Shown piece by piece: positions 19,483-28,784 of a stretch of DNA of 64,000 nucleotides. The notes below the pieces were generated by a model. That model made no database searches. It saw only the letters and a program-made list of their open reading frames with translations, and was not told the origin of the DNA. Made by a program: the position numbers and the translations under genes. Each line of letters starts with the position of its first letter. Position 1 is the stretch's first letter. The DNA is from an uncultured bacterium (GTDB taxonomy: Bacteria; Bacillota; Clostridia; Oscillospirales; CAG-272), in the NCBI GenBank assembly GCA_945920215.1, contig CAMEJM010000004.1, forward strand, positions 50,506-114,505, in the 5' to 3' direction.

Positions 19483-19606
19483 GTTTCCTCTCACTTGCGT
19501 ACTGCATGATAACAATACATATTTTATTCTGTTGATCTATCATAATCGATTTATTGTCAATAACACTATATAATAATTATAACTAATATCTATCGAAAGA
19601 AGGCGT

Positions 19607-19870
19607 TTGCATACGGATTCTTACCAATCAAGATACAAGGCTGATTATGCCAAGCTGATGAAACTATTGCGCCGGAAACGCATTACCATCCGTTCCTTTG
19701 TGCGCAAAGCGAATATCAGCCCCGCCGATTTCTATATGATCAAAATCGGAGAACTTATGAGCGTCGAGGGGGAATACAACGCCTGTACTTTCCTCGGCTG
19801 TGACTCCGCTGATATCCGGGACTTGGTCCCCCGCGATTCCGCATTCCCTCCGGATTCTTCAAAACAGTAG
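19607..19870 (+). CDS. Small helix-turn-helix (XRE-like) protein
   Basis: 87 aa, TTG start after GAAAGAAGG; LMKLLRRKRITIRSFVRKANISPADFYMIKIGELMSVE. Confidence 0.6.
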   Translation: MHTDSYQSRYKADYAKLMKLLRRKRITIRSFVRKANISPADFYMIKIGELMSVEGEYNACTFLGCDSADIRDLVPRDSAFPPDSSKQ

Positions 19871-19908
19871 CCCGACCGTTGGAACACATATCATAATAAG
19901 GAGATATT

Positions 19909-20787
19909 ATGTCTTCCGAAAGAAGAAAAGAAGTTATTGATTATTCTGTGATCGTCATTCTTGCTGTTCTTCATGCTTTTGAATACATCCTTTTTATCAT
20001 AGGCAACAAGTTCGCACCCGCCGGCGTCAGCGGTATTGCCACGATGATTCAGTACAAGCTTGGTATCAGCATCGGTTATATCTTTCTGATAGCCAACATT
20101 CCTCTCTGTCTCTTCGCATATTTCAAAGCAGATAAGAATTTTGCAATCAAAACCATGGTTTTTTGCACCGTGTACTCCGTTTCATATCTGCTCCTGCAAC
20201 GCTTTGACTTCTCTTTTATACAGTACATAGCGGATACGGACACCGTATTTCCCTGTCTGATTGCCGGTATGATGACAGGCTTGATATACGGTATCTCTTG
20301 CAAACTGAATTCCTCCACCGGCGGAACCGACATCATTGCGAAATTTCTGAGCATGAAGAAACCCACCCTCAACTTTTTCTGGGTCACATTTTGCCTCAAC
20401 GCTGTCATTGCGGTCGCCTCCATCTTTGTATATGCCGACGGCAATACCCTGAACTACAAGCCCGCTGCGCTCTGCATTTTTTACTGCTTTGTTTCAAGCT
20501 ATGTCGGCAACCTGATTCTCAAAGGTTCCAAGCAGGCATACAAGTTTATTGTCATTACCAATCACGCTACTGAAATCAACGCCGAAATTATTGAAAAACT
20601 TCAGCACAGTGCAACCATTTTGGATGGCAAGGGAGGTTACAGCCGCTCAGAGAGAGAAGTGATTATCTGCGTCATCAACAAACATCAGATCGTGGACTTT
20701 GAAAACATCCTGAAAAAATATGACGACACCTTCGCCATTATCGAAACTGTCAACACCACCTACGGAAAGTTCAGATATGTAAAATGA
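19909..20787 (+). CDS. YitT family membrane protein (DUF161/DUF2179)
   Basis: Polytopic, KLNSSTGGTDIIAKFLS, VCVINKHQI C-terminal DUF2179-like region. Confidence 0.85.
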   Translation: MSSERRKEVIDYSVIVILAVLHAFEYILFIIGNKFAPAGVSGIATMIQYKLGISIGYIFLIANIPLCLFAYFKADKNFAIKTMVFCTVYSVSYLLLQRFDFSFIQYIADTDTVFPCLIAGMMTGLIYGISCKLNSSTGGTDIIAKFLSMKKPTLNFFWVTFCLNAVIAVASIFVYADGNTLNYKPAALCIFYCFVSSYVGNLILKGSKQAYKFIVITNHATEINAEIIEKLQHSATILDGKGGYSRSEREVIICVINKHQIVDFENILKKYDDTFAIIETVNTTYGKFRYVK

Positions 20788-20804
20788 GTCCCCCAAAATA
20801 CAAA

Positions 20805-20846
20805 TGCCATGCGACGGTGAGAGGACACCTCGCATGGCACTTTTAA
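20805..20846. terminator. Terminator between convergent yitT and EF-G-like gene
   Basis: TGCCATGCGA...TCGCATGGCA followed by cTTTTaat. Confidence 0.75.
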
Positions 20847-20859
20847 TATATGGTCTGTG

Positions 20860-22929
20860 TTACCGAGTTTTTCTTGCATCGATGATTTTCTGGGCAACTG
20901 CGGAGGGAACTTCCTCATAGCGCTCGAAGTCGTAGGTAAAGGCGCCTCGTCCTTGCGTCATGGCGCGTAAGGCAATCACATAGTCCTGCATCTCCGCCTG
21001 CGGTACCTCCGCCACCACCGTTTGCTGACCGTCTGTCGGTTCGATGCCCATGACTCTGCCGCGCCGTTTATTCAGATCGCCCATCACATCACCCACATAG
21101 TCGTCCGGCACAGTGACGTGCAAAGCGCCGACGGGTTCCAGCAGCACGGGGTTAGCCTGGGCCATACCTGCTTTATATGCCAAAGAAGCTGCCAGCTTGA
21201 ACGATAACTCATCGGAGTCGACATCGTGGTAGGAACCGTCATAAAGATCGGCGGCAAGCTGTACGACGGGATACCCTGCCAGCACACCCTCACGCATACA
21301 CTCCTGCAAGCCCTTTTCAACAGCGGGATAGAAATTCTTGGGTACCGCACCGCCGACGACCGAAACAGAGAAAGTCAGCCCCTCCTCGTTGCCGTGGAAG
21401 AAACGGATTTTTACGTGCCCATACTGTCCCCTGCCGCCGGATTGCTTCTTGTGCTTCCCTTCCACATCCGCGTGACCTCGGATGGTCTCACGGTAGGCAA
21501 TTCTCTCTTCTGTCAGGTCAACGGACACACCGAAGCGGTTCTTGAGTTTCGCAAGCGTGACATCCAGATGGATGTCGCCAAGCCCCGAAATGACAAGCTG
21601 AGCAGTCTCCGCATTGTTGACGTACCGCAGCGTGTAATCCTCCTCCAGAAGCTTTGTCAAGCCCTGTGAAATCTTATCCTCATCCCCCTTGGCTTTCGGA
21701 ACAATGCCGCGCGTATAATACGGCTGCGGAAATTGAATGGGATAGTAACGGATATCCTTGGCGCGCCCGGTCAGCGTATCGTTCGTATTGGTGGAAGTCA
21801 GCTTTGCCGTCATGCCGATATCGCCGCACTCCAGTGCGTCAACCTCAATCTGCTTCTTCCCCCTTACCACATAAATGTGGCTGAATTTCTCCTGCGTCCC
21901 CGTTGTTGTGTTCCGCAAAACAGCGTCTCGGGAAAGGGTCCCTTCCATGACCCGGAAAAATGTCATTTTGCCGATAAACGGATCCGCCACGGTTTTGAAA
22001 ACAAATACCGACGGCGAGGGATTGTCTTTGACAATCGGCAAATGTCCGATGGTTCCGTCCGGGTTCAAAATCCGCTCGGTTCCGCGCGCTGTCGGGCGTG
22101 GGAAAGATGCCGCAATCAGATCCATAAAGGTCTTGATTCCCCACATCTTTGTGGCGGCACCGCAGAACACCGGCACGATTTCACCGTGGATGATCCCCAT
22201 ATGCAGGGCTTCCACAGCTTCTTCTCTTGTGATTTCTTCCCCTTCAAAATACTTGTTCATCAGCTCTTCGCTTGTCTGTGCGATCGACTCGAAAAGCATA
22301 TTTCTGAATTCATCTATGTATTCGCGGTGTGCTTCGGGAATCGGGTTAGACTGATATTCGCCGGTTGTGCCGTCGAACATATACATCACCTGATCCATCA
22401 GGTTGGCAAACCCGATGACTTCACCGCCCTCGATTACGGGGATTTGCAGGGGGCAGACTTCGACGCCGAATCTCTCACGCAGCGCGTCATAGGCGCGGCG
22501 GAATCTCGCTTCGTTATCGTCAAATCGATTGATAAAGAAAGACTTTGGCAACTTTGCCTCAGTCGCGGTTTTCCACGCCAAATCGGTGCCGACCTGAATC
22601 CCCGCTTTGCCGTCTACCACAATCACGGCAGCGTCCGCAACACGCACGCTTTGCCTGACTTCCCCCTCAAAATCGAAATAGCCGGGGGTATCCATGATAT
22701 TTATTTTGACGCCGTTCCACACAACCGGCGCCATAGCGCTCTGCAAAGAAATCCCGCGCCGGGTTTCCTCGCTGTCATAGTCGCACACGGTATTTCCCGC
22801 CGTCACGTTCCCGAGACGGTCTGTTGTTTTGGTGATATACAGCATTGCCTCGGCAAGAGAGGTTTTTCCGCTCCCGCTATGCCCAAGCAGAACAATGTTG
22901 CGTATTTGTTTGGTCTGAATCGTGTCCAT
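20860..22929 (-). CDS. Elongation factor G-like GTPase (EF-G2 type)
   Basis: P-loop GHSGSGKTS, ETRRGISLQSA, DTPGYFDF, all five EF-G domains; divergent G4 (INRFDD). Confidence 0.88.
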   Translation of the reverse strand: MDTIQTKQIRNIVLLGHSGSGKTSLAEAMLYITKTTDRLGNVTAGNTVCDYDSEETRRGISLQSAMAPVVWNGVKINIMDTPGYFDFEGEVRQSVRVADAAVIVVDGKAGIQVGTDLAWKTATEAKLPKSFFINRFDDNEARFRRAYDALRERFGVEVCPLQIPVIEGGEVIGFANLMDQVMYMFDGTTGEYQSNPIPEAHREYIDEFRNMLFESIAQTSEELMNKYFEGEEITREEAVEALHMGIIHGEIVPVFCGAATKMWGIKTFMDLIAASFPRPTARGTERILNPDGTIGHLPIVKDNPSPSVFVFKTVADPFIGKMTFFRVMEGTLSRDAVLRNTTTGTQEKFSHIYVVRGKKQIEVDALECGDIGMTAKLTSTNTNDTLTGRAKDIRYYPIQFPQPYYTRGIVPKAKGDEDKISQGLTKLLEEDYTLRYVNNAETAQLVISGLGDIHLDVTLAKLKNRFGVSVDLTEERIAYRETIRGHADVEGKHKKQSGGRGQYGHVKIRFFHGNEEGLTFSVSVVGGAVPKNFYPAVEKGLQECMREGVLAGYPVVQLAADLYDGSYHDVDSDELSFKLAASLAYKAGMAQANPVLLEPVGALHVTVPDDYVGDVMGDLNKRRGRVMGIEPTDGQQTVVAEVPQAEMQDYVIALRAMTQGRGAFTYDFERYEEVPSAVAQKIIDARKTR

Positions 22930-22994
22930 CGCTATGACTCTCCTTACTGCATTTCTAACATCACAGAGTAGTACTCCCGACGCTCTTTATATTT

Positions 22995-23023
22995 ATTATA
23001 AATTTTCTGAAACCTCTTTTCAA
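22995..23023 (-). promoter_or_regulatory. Putative promoter for EF-G-like gene
   Basis: Minus strand TTGAAA, 17-bp spacer, TATAAT. Confidence 0.6.
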
Positions 23024-23063
23024 TATTGTTTTTCACCTTTTTGCCCTAACGAAGTAAAAATAT

Positions 23064-23102
23064 AAGGACGCAAATTATGCATATAGCACAATTTACATCC
23101 TT
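23064..23102 (-). terminator. Rho-independent terminator after radA
   Basis: Minus strand AAGGATGTAAATTGTGC-TATAT-GCATAATTTGCGTCCTT, 17-bp stem with G-U pairs, then ATATTTTTAC. Confidence 0.8.
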
Positions 23103-23122
23103 GTACGCAAGTAAAACACAGA

Positions 23123-24493
23123 TTATGATTTTGCTTTCAGAAAAGTCAGAGCTTCGTAAATGCCGCTGATTCCCATAAGCCGGACCCCTTCAGGCGCGGT
23201 CAGGTGCGCGGACATATTTCTCTTCGGAATCAAAATAGTTGTAAAACCGAGGCGAATACACTCCTTCACCCGTTGTTCAATATTCGTCACCCCGCGGATC
23301 TCCCCGCCAAGACCGACTTCGCCGAATGCAACAAGCTTATCCGGTACGACACGATCGGTCAGTCCGGATATGAGCGCCATGGCAACAGACAGGTCGGCGG
23401 CAGGCTCGTCGGGGCGCAGACCGCCGACCGCATTCAGATATACATCCTGCTGTGAGAAGCGGAGCCCCAGTCGTTTTTCCAAAACGGCGAGCAAGAGGCA
23501 CATACGGTTATAATCGAACCCGTCTGCCGCACGCTTCGGCACGGGATAGGTAGTGGGACATACAAGCGCCTGTATTTCGGCTATCAAAGGGCGGGAGCCC
23601 TCCATAATACACCCGGCGCAACTGCCGCTGGTATCAAAGGTATGCTCCGCCATCATCATCTCGGATGGGTTTGTGATCTCCACCAGCCCTCGGTCGGTCA
23701 TATCAAACACGCCGATCTCATTGGTGGAACCGAAACGATTTTTAATCGCGCGGATAATGCGGAAGGACTGTGTGCGATCCCCCTCGAAGTACAAAACTGC
23801 GTCCACCATATGCTCCAAAGTTTTCGGGCCGGAAATGCCGCCCTCTTTATTAACGTGACCGACCAGGAACACCGAGGTGCCCGTACTCTTGGCATACTGT
23901 ATAAACGCTTGCGCTGCCTCGCGTACCTGCGTCACACTCCCTGCGGCAGTCGTTGATTTCTCGGTCACAATCGTCTGGACCGAGTCAATAATCATCACGT
24001 CGGGTGATACCTTTGCCGCCTCGGCAAGAATCGCTTCCGCACTTGTCTCGGTCAGGAGCCACAATCGTTCGCTTTGCATTCCCAAACGGTTATACCGGAG
24101 TTTGAGTTGTCCGCCGGATTCCTCCCCCGAAACATACAACACCTTACGGCTCTCGCACAAGCTGCCGCAGATCTGAAGCAGAAGCGTGGACTTTCCGATT
24201 CCGGGTTCTCCTGACAAAAGCACCACGGAGCCCTCGACAATTCCGCCGCCCAGCACACGGTCAAGTTCTCCCATGCCGGTGCCGTACCGCATATATTCCG
24301 GCAGCGAAAGTTCTTCAAACAGAACAGCGGGACGAGAGGAAACCGCGCGCTTCAGAGAGGCAGCGGAACCTGCCTGCTCTACTTTCTCTTCCTCATATGA
24401 ATTCCACGCGCCGCAGGCGGGACACTTTCCAAGCCACTTCGGGCTTGTGTTTCCGCATTCCACGCAGGAAAAAATGACTTTCGGTGCTTTCAT
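23123..24493 (-). CDS. radA: DNA repair protein RadA
   Basis: Zinc finger CVECGNTSPKWLGKCPACGAW, P-loop GEPGIGKSTL, KNRFG, RadA C-terminal Lon-like domain. Confidence 0.96.
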   Translation of the reverse strand: MKAPKVIFSCVECGNTSPKWLGKCPACGAWNSYEEEKVEQAGSAASLKRAVSSRPAVLFEELSLPEYMRYGTGMGELDRVLGGGIVEGSVVLLSGEPGIGKSTLLLQICGSLCESRKVLYVSGEESGGQLKLRYNRLGMQSERLWLLTETSAEAILAEAAKVSPDVMIIDSVQTIVTEKSTTAAGSVTQVREAAQAFIQYAKSTGTSVFLVGHVNKEGGISGPKTLEHMVDAVLYFEGDRTQSFRIIRAIKNRFGSTNEIGVFDMTDRGLVEITNPSEMMMAEHTFDTSGSCAGCIMEGSRPLIAEIQALVCPTTYPVPKRAADGFDYNRMCLLLAVLEKRLGLRFSQQDVYLNAVGGLRPDEPAADLSVAMALISGLTDRVVPDKLVAFGEVGLGGEIRGVTNIEQRVKECIRLGFTTILIPKRNMSAHLTAPEGVRLMGISGIYEALTFLKAKS

Positions 24494-24500
24494 GGATACC

Positions 24501-25250
24501 TCATACAGTTTCATTGATATATTCCATCATAGCACAAAACAAGACAAAAGACAATTCTTTTTGATATGCCTCATCGCTGAGCTTGGCACATTCCGCCACA
24601 TTGGTTACAAAGCCGCATTCCACCAGCACTGCGGGGTGCTCCGCATAGTCGAGCAGATAGATGTTCCCGGCGCTCTCCTTTGGTTTACGATGATTATCTG
24701 CCTGCAAATATTCCTTTATATCATCTTGTATCATCGCCGCCAAACGCTTGCTGTTATCGCTTTTGCCGCTGTACCAAACCTGTAACCCATGCACCGATTC
24801 CGATGGAAAGCTGTTCATATGAATACTGACCATCACCGAGTGGTCGTAGGACGCTGCAATGGCGCTGCGGTTGGCAAGGTCCTCCATTTTCTTGTGGCCT
24901 TTCTGCACTGTCGCGGGGTCGTACAGAAGTCTGTCCTCTGTCCGTGTCAAAACCACACGGCACCCTGCAAGCCGCAGATACGAGGCCAGACACGCGGTAA
25001 TCCTCATATTGAGATCCTTTTCATACACGCCGCTGATTCCGACGGCGCCGCAGTCCTCCCCGCCGTGCCCCGCGTCAAGAATCACGGTCGGATAGTTTTG
25101 TACCTGCCCGTCAGCTTTGCCGGATACAATCGTGTCGTGCGGCAAATCGAGACCGCTCATAACATGATAAATGATTACAAGACATAAAAGAAACGCAACG
25201 CAAGCGGTGACATATCTGCCGATAAACGAGTAGATCCTGCTTTTGGACAT
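24501..25250 (-). CDS. cwlD: N-acetylmuramoyl-L-alanine amidase (CwlD-like)
   Basis: VILDAGHGGEDCGAVG, SIHMNSFPSESVHGLQVWY, VLVECGFVTN; N-terminal TM. Confidence 0.85.
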   Translation of the reverse strand: MSKSRIYSFIGRYVTACVAFLLCLVIIYHVMSGLDLPHDTIVSGKADGQVQNYPTVILDAGHGGEDCGAVGISGVYEKDLNMRITACLASYLRLAGCRVVLTRTEDRLLYDPATVQKGHKKMEDLANRSAIAASYDHSVMVSIHMNSFPSESVHGLQVWYSGKSDNSKRLAAMIQDDIKEYLQADNHRKPKESAGNIYLLDYAEHPAVLVECGFVTNVAECAKLSDEAYQKELSFVLFCAMMEYINETV

Positions 25251-25263
25251 AGAAAAACCCCAT

Positions 25264-25298
25264 ACACTTTTTTAGAAGTATATGGGGCGGATGTAACG
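25264..25298 (-). terminator. Terminator after 25309-25962 membrane protein gene
   Basis: Minus strand CCCCATATACTTCTAAAAAAGTGTATGGGGTTTTTC. Confidence 0.75.
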
Positions 25299-25308
25299 GA
25301 TATGAGTG

Positions 25309-25962
25309 TTACTCATCTGTGTGATCGCCATCCTGCGGCTTTTGCTTAGATTTGAAGATATCTATGATTTTCTTATCGTGCAGACCCATGTTGTAGGAGC
25401 CCCAACATACAAGAATCCCGGGGATAACGCTGATGAAATACGCAATCATAATCCCAAGGCACGTCCGGGCATCCGACGCGGCGGGCAGGATATACCCGAT
25501 AATGCCGTCATACATGGCTTGCAGAAAATACAGAATCAGTTGCGCAATGGTATACATATTGACGCCGACTTTTGCGGCGCCGTTTGCTCCGCCGGAAATG
25601 TCGGGCGCCCCGCCAAAAACAAACGCCAGCAAAAACCCGAGAAGCAGAAAAAAGAGCAAAACGAAATTCGGCACTTGCGCAAACAGCATCAGTTTTAATC
25701 CGTACTGCTTATCTCGCGGCATTCTGCCGTTGTCTACACGAATTTTATGTTTCGTTCCCATTTCACGAAGAGTCGCATACAAAACATACATATAAAACAA
25801 GGCAGAAAATATCCCGGCGCACAATGAAAGCACACCGAACTGTCCGTCATTTGCCATACGGGAAGCCATCACCAGCACAATACCAAACACGGCGAAAGCA
25901 AACTGATTCAAGAACAGTCGCATGACATCATATGAGTTTTCTTTGAAGAATCTCAATTTCAC
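25309..25962 (-). CDS. Polytopic membrane protein of unknown function
   Basis: Several hydrophobic segments (FAFAVFGIVLVMAS, PNFVLLFFLLLGFLLAFVFGG); GTG start at 25962 after CGAGGTCT. Confidence 0.65.
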   Translation of the reverse strand: MKLRFFKENSYDVMRLFLNQFAFAVFGIVLVMASRMANDGQFGVLSLCAGIFSALFYMYVLYATLREMGTKHKIRVDNGRMPRDKQYGLKLMLFAQVPNFVLLFFLLLGFLLAFVFGGAPDISGGANGAAKVGVNMYTIAQLILYFLQAMYDGIIGYILPAASDARTCLGIMIAYFISVIPGILVCWGSYNMGLHDKKIIDIFKSKQKPQDGDHTDE

Positions 25963-26044
25963 AGACCTCGAATTAGCGATTGAATATTGATATTTTACTT
26001 CAATTCCCTCTTTATTGCAAGAAATCAAGGCGATTGTTTACACT

Positions 26045-26073
26045 TTGTCTATGAATTGCGTTCAAAATATGAT
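26045..26073 (+). promoter_or_regulatory. Putative promoter for xer operon
   Basis: TTGTCT, 17-bp spacer, TATGAT. Confidence 0.5.
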
Positions 26074-26109
26074 ACAATTGGATTATACAAAACACCTCGG
26101 AGGAACCCT

Positions 26110-27192
26110 ATGGCTTCGCAGCTGATTAAAAAGGAAGAACTTGCGGAATTCCCCGCAATTGCCATAGATTTTCAGCATACCATGACAAGCGTATGGGGAC
26201 GCAGCGACAAGACGGTATTTGAATATCTGCTTGATTTGCGCTCTTTCTTCCGTTTTGTTGCCGCCTCCGATATGGGGCTTGACCCGGCAAACGATGATAT
26301 CTCCCGGCTGCCTTTTTCTCAAATCGATATTGAACGCATCGAAAAACTGACTTCGCGCGACATCATTGCATACTTGTATTATTTAACGCAAACAAAAGGC
26401 AATTCCGCAACGACGAGAAACCGCAAGCTCTCTGCCCTGCGTACATTTTTTAAGTATTTGATGCGCACCAACCGGTTGGAACACAATCCCACCGAGCAGA
26501 TACAAGGGCCGAAAAAAAGAACCACTCTGCCAAAATACCTGACGCTTGACCAAAGCATTTCCTTCCTCGACAAGGTTTCACGCTCCGATTCCCCCACGAA
26601 AAAAAGGGATTATGCCATTCTGACTCTCTTTCTGAACTGCGGAATGCGTTTATCGGAGCTGACGGGCATCAATCTGACAGACATTTCACAGGATTTCCGC
26701 ACCATCCGCGTTCTCGGTAAGGGAAACAAGGAACGTATGGTGTATCTCAACGACGCCTGCCGGGACGCCCTGACGGATTATCTGACGGAGCGCCTTGACG
26801 GCACCCCCGCAAAAATGCGACAGAAAGCCCTGTTTTTGAGCAGCCGCCTCCAGCGTATCAGCAACAAGACCGTCCAGTGGATGGTTTACAAATACTTGGA
26901 CGAAGCGGGGCTGCATACCCCCGGTATGTCGGTACATAAGCTGCGCCACACCGCCGCTACCCTGATGTATCAAACGGGGAAAGTGGACGTCCGCGTCCTC
27001 AAAGAAATCCTCGGACACGAACAACTGAACACCACACAGATATACACACACGTGACCAACAAGAACATGGAGGACGCCGTAGGACGGAATCCTTTGGCGG
27101 AGCTGAAGCACCGCGATTATGTGGCGGATGCCATTGAACGTGCCGACGCGGATTGGGAAAAGAAGAAAAAAGAAACGGGAGACAGTGAATGA
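26110..27192 (+). CDS. Tyrosine recombinase XerC/XerD-like
   Basis: NCGMRLSELTGI, GKGNKERMVYL, HKLRHTAATLM, LGHEQLNTTQIYTHVT: full R-K-H-R-H-Y set. Confidence 0.92.
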   Translation: MASQLIKKEELAEFPAIAIDFQHTMTSVWGRSDKTVFEYLLDLRSFFRFVAASDMGLDPANDDISRLPFSQIDIERIEKLTSRDIIAYLYYLTQTKGNSATTRNRKLSALRTFFKYLMRTNRLEHNPTEQIQGPKKRTTLPKYLTLDQSISFLDKVSRSDSPTKKRDYAILTLFLNCGMRLSELTGINLTDISQDFRTIRVLGKGNKERMVYLNDACRDALTDYLTERLDGTPAKMRQKALFLSSRLQRISNKTVQWMVYKYLDEAGLHTPGMSVHKLRHTAATLMYQTGKVDVRVLKEILGHEQLNTTQIYTHVTNKNMEDAVGRNPLAELKHRDYVADAIERADADWEKKKKETGDSE

Positions 27193-27731
27193 AATCCTAT
27201 CAGATATCACAGATTGAAAACTGGTACCGAGATGTAAAAGCAGGAGAGCAGATTCTGTTGTCCGGCACGGTCTATACCGCGAGGGACGCCGCACACAAAC
27301 GCATTTTTGCATCGCTGAATGCAGGTCAGGCGCTTCCGTTCGACTTAAAAGGAACCGCAATTTACTACGCCGGCCCCACACCCGCCAAACATGACCTGCC
27401 GATCGGTGCCTGCGGTCCCACAACCTCCTCCCGCATGGATCCGTACGTACCTCGTCTGACCGAACTCGGACTTCGCTGTACCATCGGAAAAGGCGACCGC
27501 AGCGCTGCGGTCTACGATGCGTTACGCACTTACGGAGGCATTTATTTATGCGCCATCGGCGGTGCCGGCGCCCTCTGTGCCCGTGCCGTCAAGCAGGCGG
27601 AGGTAGTTGCTTACCCGGAACTGGGCTGTGAATCCGTCAAGCGTTTGGTCATTGAAGATTTTCCCTTATTTGTCGGCATTGACGCATACGGAAATTCCAT
27701 CTTCGGAGGGAAAGCGCTTGAAAGTCGGTGA
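27189..27731 (+). CDS. Fumarate hydratase / L-tartrate dehydratase beta subunit (class I)
   Basis: LLSGTVYTARDAAHKR, IYYAGPTPAKHDLPIGACGPTTSSRMDPY, GKGDRS; ATGA overlap with upstream gene. Confidence 0.88.
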   Translation: MKSYQISQIENWYRDVKAGEQILLSGTVYTARDAAHKRIFASLNAGQALPFDLKGTAIYYAGPTPAKHDLPIGACGPTTSSRMDPYVPRLTELGLRCTIGKGDRSAAVYDALRTYGGIYLCAIGGAGALCARAVKQAEVVAYPELGCESVKRLVIEDFPLFVGIDAYGNSIFGGKALESR

Positions 27732-28563
27732 AAAAATCCGTCTGCGTCGGCAAGAACTCAAACTGACGCAAAGGGAGGTTGCCGGTGAACGTATCACCCG
27801 CAATCTGCTGAGTGAGATCGAGAACGGCGAGGCGCAGCCTTCCCTGTCTACACTCTTGTATTTGGCGGAGCGGTTAGACGTATCTCCCGGCTATCTGGCA
27901 GATGACAACCGTTCGCTTTCCGAAGACGCAAAACAACGCTTGATGCCCTCTCTTTGGCAACTCTACAAAGAAGCAAAATACACCGCGTGCATTGAACGCG
28001 CCAAGAACATCCCGGGCGACATTGACCCGGATTTGGCTTATCTGCTCGCCTGCGCCCACCTCTGCGCAGCAGAGGAATGCGTGGACGGAGGCTCTGTCAA
28101 CAGCGCGCTCTCTCACCTGAATCTGCTCGATAAATACCTCCCTTTCTGCATTTACGAAACCGAGCATTTGCGTGCGCGCGCCACACTTACATACGCAATG
28201 GCAAAGGAGCCCCTGACTCCCCGTTACGCATTGGATAAAGAGGCTTACCTGACCGAAGCGGGAAAAAGCGCCCACGAAGACCTGTACCATTATCTGCTTG
28301 ACGAAAGTGATTATCCATATAAAAATCCTTTCTATCAGAATCATATGGACGCCAAACGCCTGATGAAAGACCATCGCTATGTCGACGCAACCGCAAAGCT
28401 GACGGAGATTATCGATAACCGTTTAACAGGTGGATTGAGCGTCCAACTTCTCTACCGTGTTTATTCCGATCTTGAAATCTGTTATCGGGAACGCGGCGAC
28501 TATGAAAACGCCTATAAAATATCTTCCAAAAAGAATGCGTTGCTCACCTCGTTCCGCAACTGA
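27718..28563 (+). CDS. XRE-family HTH regulator with C-terminal TPR-like repeats
   Basis: VGEKIRLRRQELKLTQREVAGERITRNLLSEIENGEAQPSLSTL; TTG start 27718, overlapping previous ORF. Confidence 0.82.
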   Translation: MKVGEKIRLRRQELKLTQREVAGERITRNLLSEIENGEAQPSLSTLLYLAERLDVSPGYLADDNRSLSEDAKQRLMPSLWQLYKEAKYTACIERAKNIPGDIDPDLAYLLACAHLCAAEECVDGGSVNSALSHLNLLDKYLPFCIYETEHLRARATLTYAMAKEPLTPRYALDKEAYLTEAGKSAHEDLYHYLLDESDYPYKNPFYQNHMDAKRLMKDHRYVDATAKLTEIIDNRLTGGLSVQLLYRVYSDLEICYRERGDYENAYKISSKKNALLTSFRN

Positions 28564-28582
28564 GGATTCTGCCCCGTTATAT

Positions 28583-28609
28583 GCCGAACCGCAAGGTTCG
28601 GCTTTTTAT
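28583..28609 (+). terminator. Terminator after XRE-TPR gene
   Basis: GCCGAACC-GCAA-GGTTCGGC-TTTTTAT. Confidence 0.9.
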
Positions 28610-28660
28610 AATTCGCTTTTATAACATCAAAAAAGTAACAGAAATAAGCATTATTTACAA

Positions 28661-28689
28661 TTGACAGCGTTTGAGTTTTGTGGTATATT
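28661..28689 (+). promoter_or_regulatory. Strong putative sigma-A promoter for decarboxylase operon
   Basis: TTGACA, 17-bp spacer, TATATT. Confidence 0.75.
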
Positions 28690-28706
28690 GTATTTTGGTG
28701 GAATTT

Positions 28707-28728
28707 GGGGTATTTATAGAAATACCCC
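28707..28728. repeat. Perfect palindrome in decarboxylase operon leader
   Basis: GGGGTATTT-ATAG-AAATACCCC. Confidence 0.8.
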
Positions 28729-28784
28729 CCTTACACATACACAAGAAAGGAGTAAGATTTGCTGCTGCAAATCGGGATAATGCT

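Noticed and set aside
19500-19606. AT-rich region upstream of the small HTH gene as a regulatory RNA
   Set aside because: No convincing stem structure; a promoter such as TTGTCA..TTATAA is possible but too weak to list.
21733-22971. 412-aa plus-strand ORF opposite the EF-G-like gene
   Set aside because: Antisense shadow of a conserved GTPase.
26110-27192. Possible integrative element or prophage around the tyrosine recombinase
   Set aside because: No att-like direct repeats, tRNA junction, phage or conjugation genes nearby; neighbours are chromosomal.
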